This document shows positions 5,036-5,707 of a stretch of 5,707 bases of DNA, piece after piece (positions within the stretch are counted from its first letter, which is position 1; each line of letters starts with the position of its first letter). The notes under the pieces are model-generated. The model had not been told where the DNA came from. It was given only the letters and a program-made list of their open reading frames with translations, and ran no database searches. The position numbers were made by a program, and so were the translations under genes. The stretch is from an uncultured Selenomonadaceae bacterium. Lineage in GTDB: Bacteria; Bacillota; Negativicutes; Selenomonadales; Selenomonadaceae. The DNA is taken from NCBI GenBank assembly GCA_905236145.1, contig CAJOOE010000021.1, positions 1-5,707 on the forward strand, written 5' to 3'.

Positions 5036-5707
5036 TCATCTGTATTGATAAACCAAGTCCATGTGTTCTTCGTAAGTGTAAGAGTAATGATTATGCCCTT
5101 CCCTGTCCGCAACGAAGTACAAAAAATCCGTTTTCGCCGGATCGAGTACCGCCTCAATCGCCGCCATTCCGGGATTTGCGACCGGTCCCGGCGGCAATCC
5201 GGAAATTTGATAGGTATTGTACGGCGAATCTATTTTTGTATCTTCAATCGAAACATCTTCTTTCGGTGCGTCCATCAAATATTGGAGTGAGGCATCGGTC
5301 TGCAGAGGCATATTTAATTTAAGCCGCTTGAAAAAAACTTGAGCGACGATCGGTCTGTCCTCCGGGTATTTGACTTCTTTTTCCACCAGCGACGCAAGTA
5401 TCGTCAAATCGTAAATCGTCAAATTTTCTTCTTCAGCCCGTTTCCTCATTTTTTCGTCAAGCCGCGTGTCGAAATTGTGAGCCATCATCAGCAAAATATT
5501 TTCGATTGAAATATCCGTTTCGACAGAATAAGTGTCCGGAAACAGAAAACCTTCCGCCGAGTAAAAAACATCTTTCCGCTTTTTCATATAGTCGTACGGG
5601 GCGAAATTTTCCGCCGCGTCCAGAAAATCTTTTTTGTCGGCAAGGTCAAGGCTGTAAAGCCGTTCGGCAATTTGCTTGACGGTAAAACCCTCCGGAATCG
5701 TAAACCT
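5036..5707 (-). CDS. mltG: endolytic murein transglycosylase MltG, C-terminal part (5' end beyond right edge)
   Basis: MltG (YceG-like) is a membrane-anchored lytic transglycosylase that cleaves nascent glycan strands and is thought to set strand length. The 223 residues seen start at RFTIPEGFTVKQIAERL, the LysM-like segment. EGFLFPDTY follows (fragment 52-60), then LASLVEKE with the catalytic Glu at fragment residue 109 (family alignment to Glu218 of E. coli MltG). Further conserved blocks are MPLQTDASLQY (133-143), SPYNTYQISGLPPGPVANPG (161-180), and FLYFVA followed by HNHYSYTYEEH (195-215). The C-terminus ends normally at LVYQYR. About 100-120 N-terminal residues, including the expected membrane helix, are missing off the edge. 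It lies upstream of tsaC/sua5 on the same strand with a 13-nt gap. Confidence 0.95.
   Translation of the reverse strand, partial: RFTIPEGFTVKQIAERLYSLDLADKKDFLDAAENFAPYDYMKKRKDVFYSAEGFLFPDTYSVETDISIENILLMMAHNFDTRLDEKMRKRAEEENLTIYDLTILASLVEKEVKYPEDRPIVAQVFFKRLKLNMPLQTDASLQYLMDAPKEDVSIEDTKIDSPYNTYQISGLPPGPVANPGMAAIEAVLDPAKTDFLYFVADREGHNHYSYTYEEHMDLVYQYR

Noticed and set aside
5023..5157. Long N-terminal extension of TsaC/Sua5 from ATG 5157
   Set aside because: It is out-of-frame sequence inside mltG. Family similarity begins only near residue 4-10 of the TTG-started protein.

Overview
The window holds six protein genes in three transcription blocks, two of them cut by the window edges. All six are ordinary bacterial chromosomal genes. 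I see no tRNA, rRNA, IS element, CRISPR array, phage gene or toxin-antitoxin pair. Base composition is mixed, with many A/T runs such as AAAATTTTT beside CCGG words, and Pro is almost always CCG. An EcfA1-type ATPase, a Bacillus/Thermus-like PolA with a decayed proofreading domain and Gram-positive-style ribosome binding sites suggest an anaerobic Bacillota. The yhdT-panF pair would fit Negativicutes, but this placement is inference and no marker here fixes it.

Layout. Positions 1-1353 (minus) are the N-terminal half of DNA polymerase I, reading out of the left edge. Positions 1354-1704 are a 351-bp divergent intergenic region. It carries a good plus-strand promoter, a long inverted repeat at its predicted start site, a leader that can fold in alternative ways near the yhdT ribosome binding site, and, on the minus strand, a terminator-like hairpin facing polA. 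Positions 1705-3466 (plus) are yhdT-panF, a small membrane protein overlapping a sodium/pantothenate symporter by 8 nt. Positions 3510-4337 (plus) are a lone EcfA1-type ATPase with its own likely promoter over the panF stop codon. A bidirectional terminator at 4351-4386 separates this from a convergent minus-strand unit: tsaC/sua5 (4390-5022) downstream of the C-terminal two thirds of mltG (5036-5707, start beyond the right edge).

How the genes relate. PanF imports pantothenate, the CoA precursor, and EcfA1 is one of the two ATPases that energise ECF vitamin transporters, so the plus-strand block has a vitamin-uptake theme. MltG (peptidoglycan strand release) and TsaC/Sua5 (first step of tRNA t6A synthesis) are housekeeping genes sharing a tight operon. 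PolA is DNA repair and replication.

No clearly new protein system is visible. The least explained parts are non-coding: the structured yhdT-panF leader (about 1561-1704) and the minus-strand hairpin-plus-T-tract upstream of polA (1435-1464). Both were found by eye and need folding and comparative tests.
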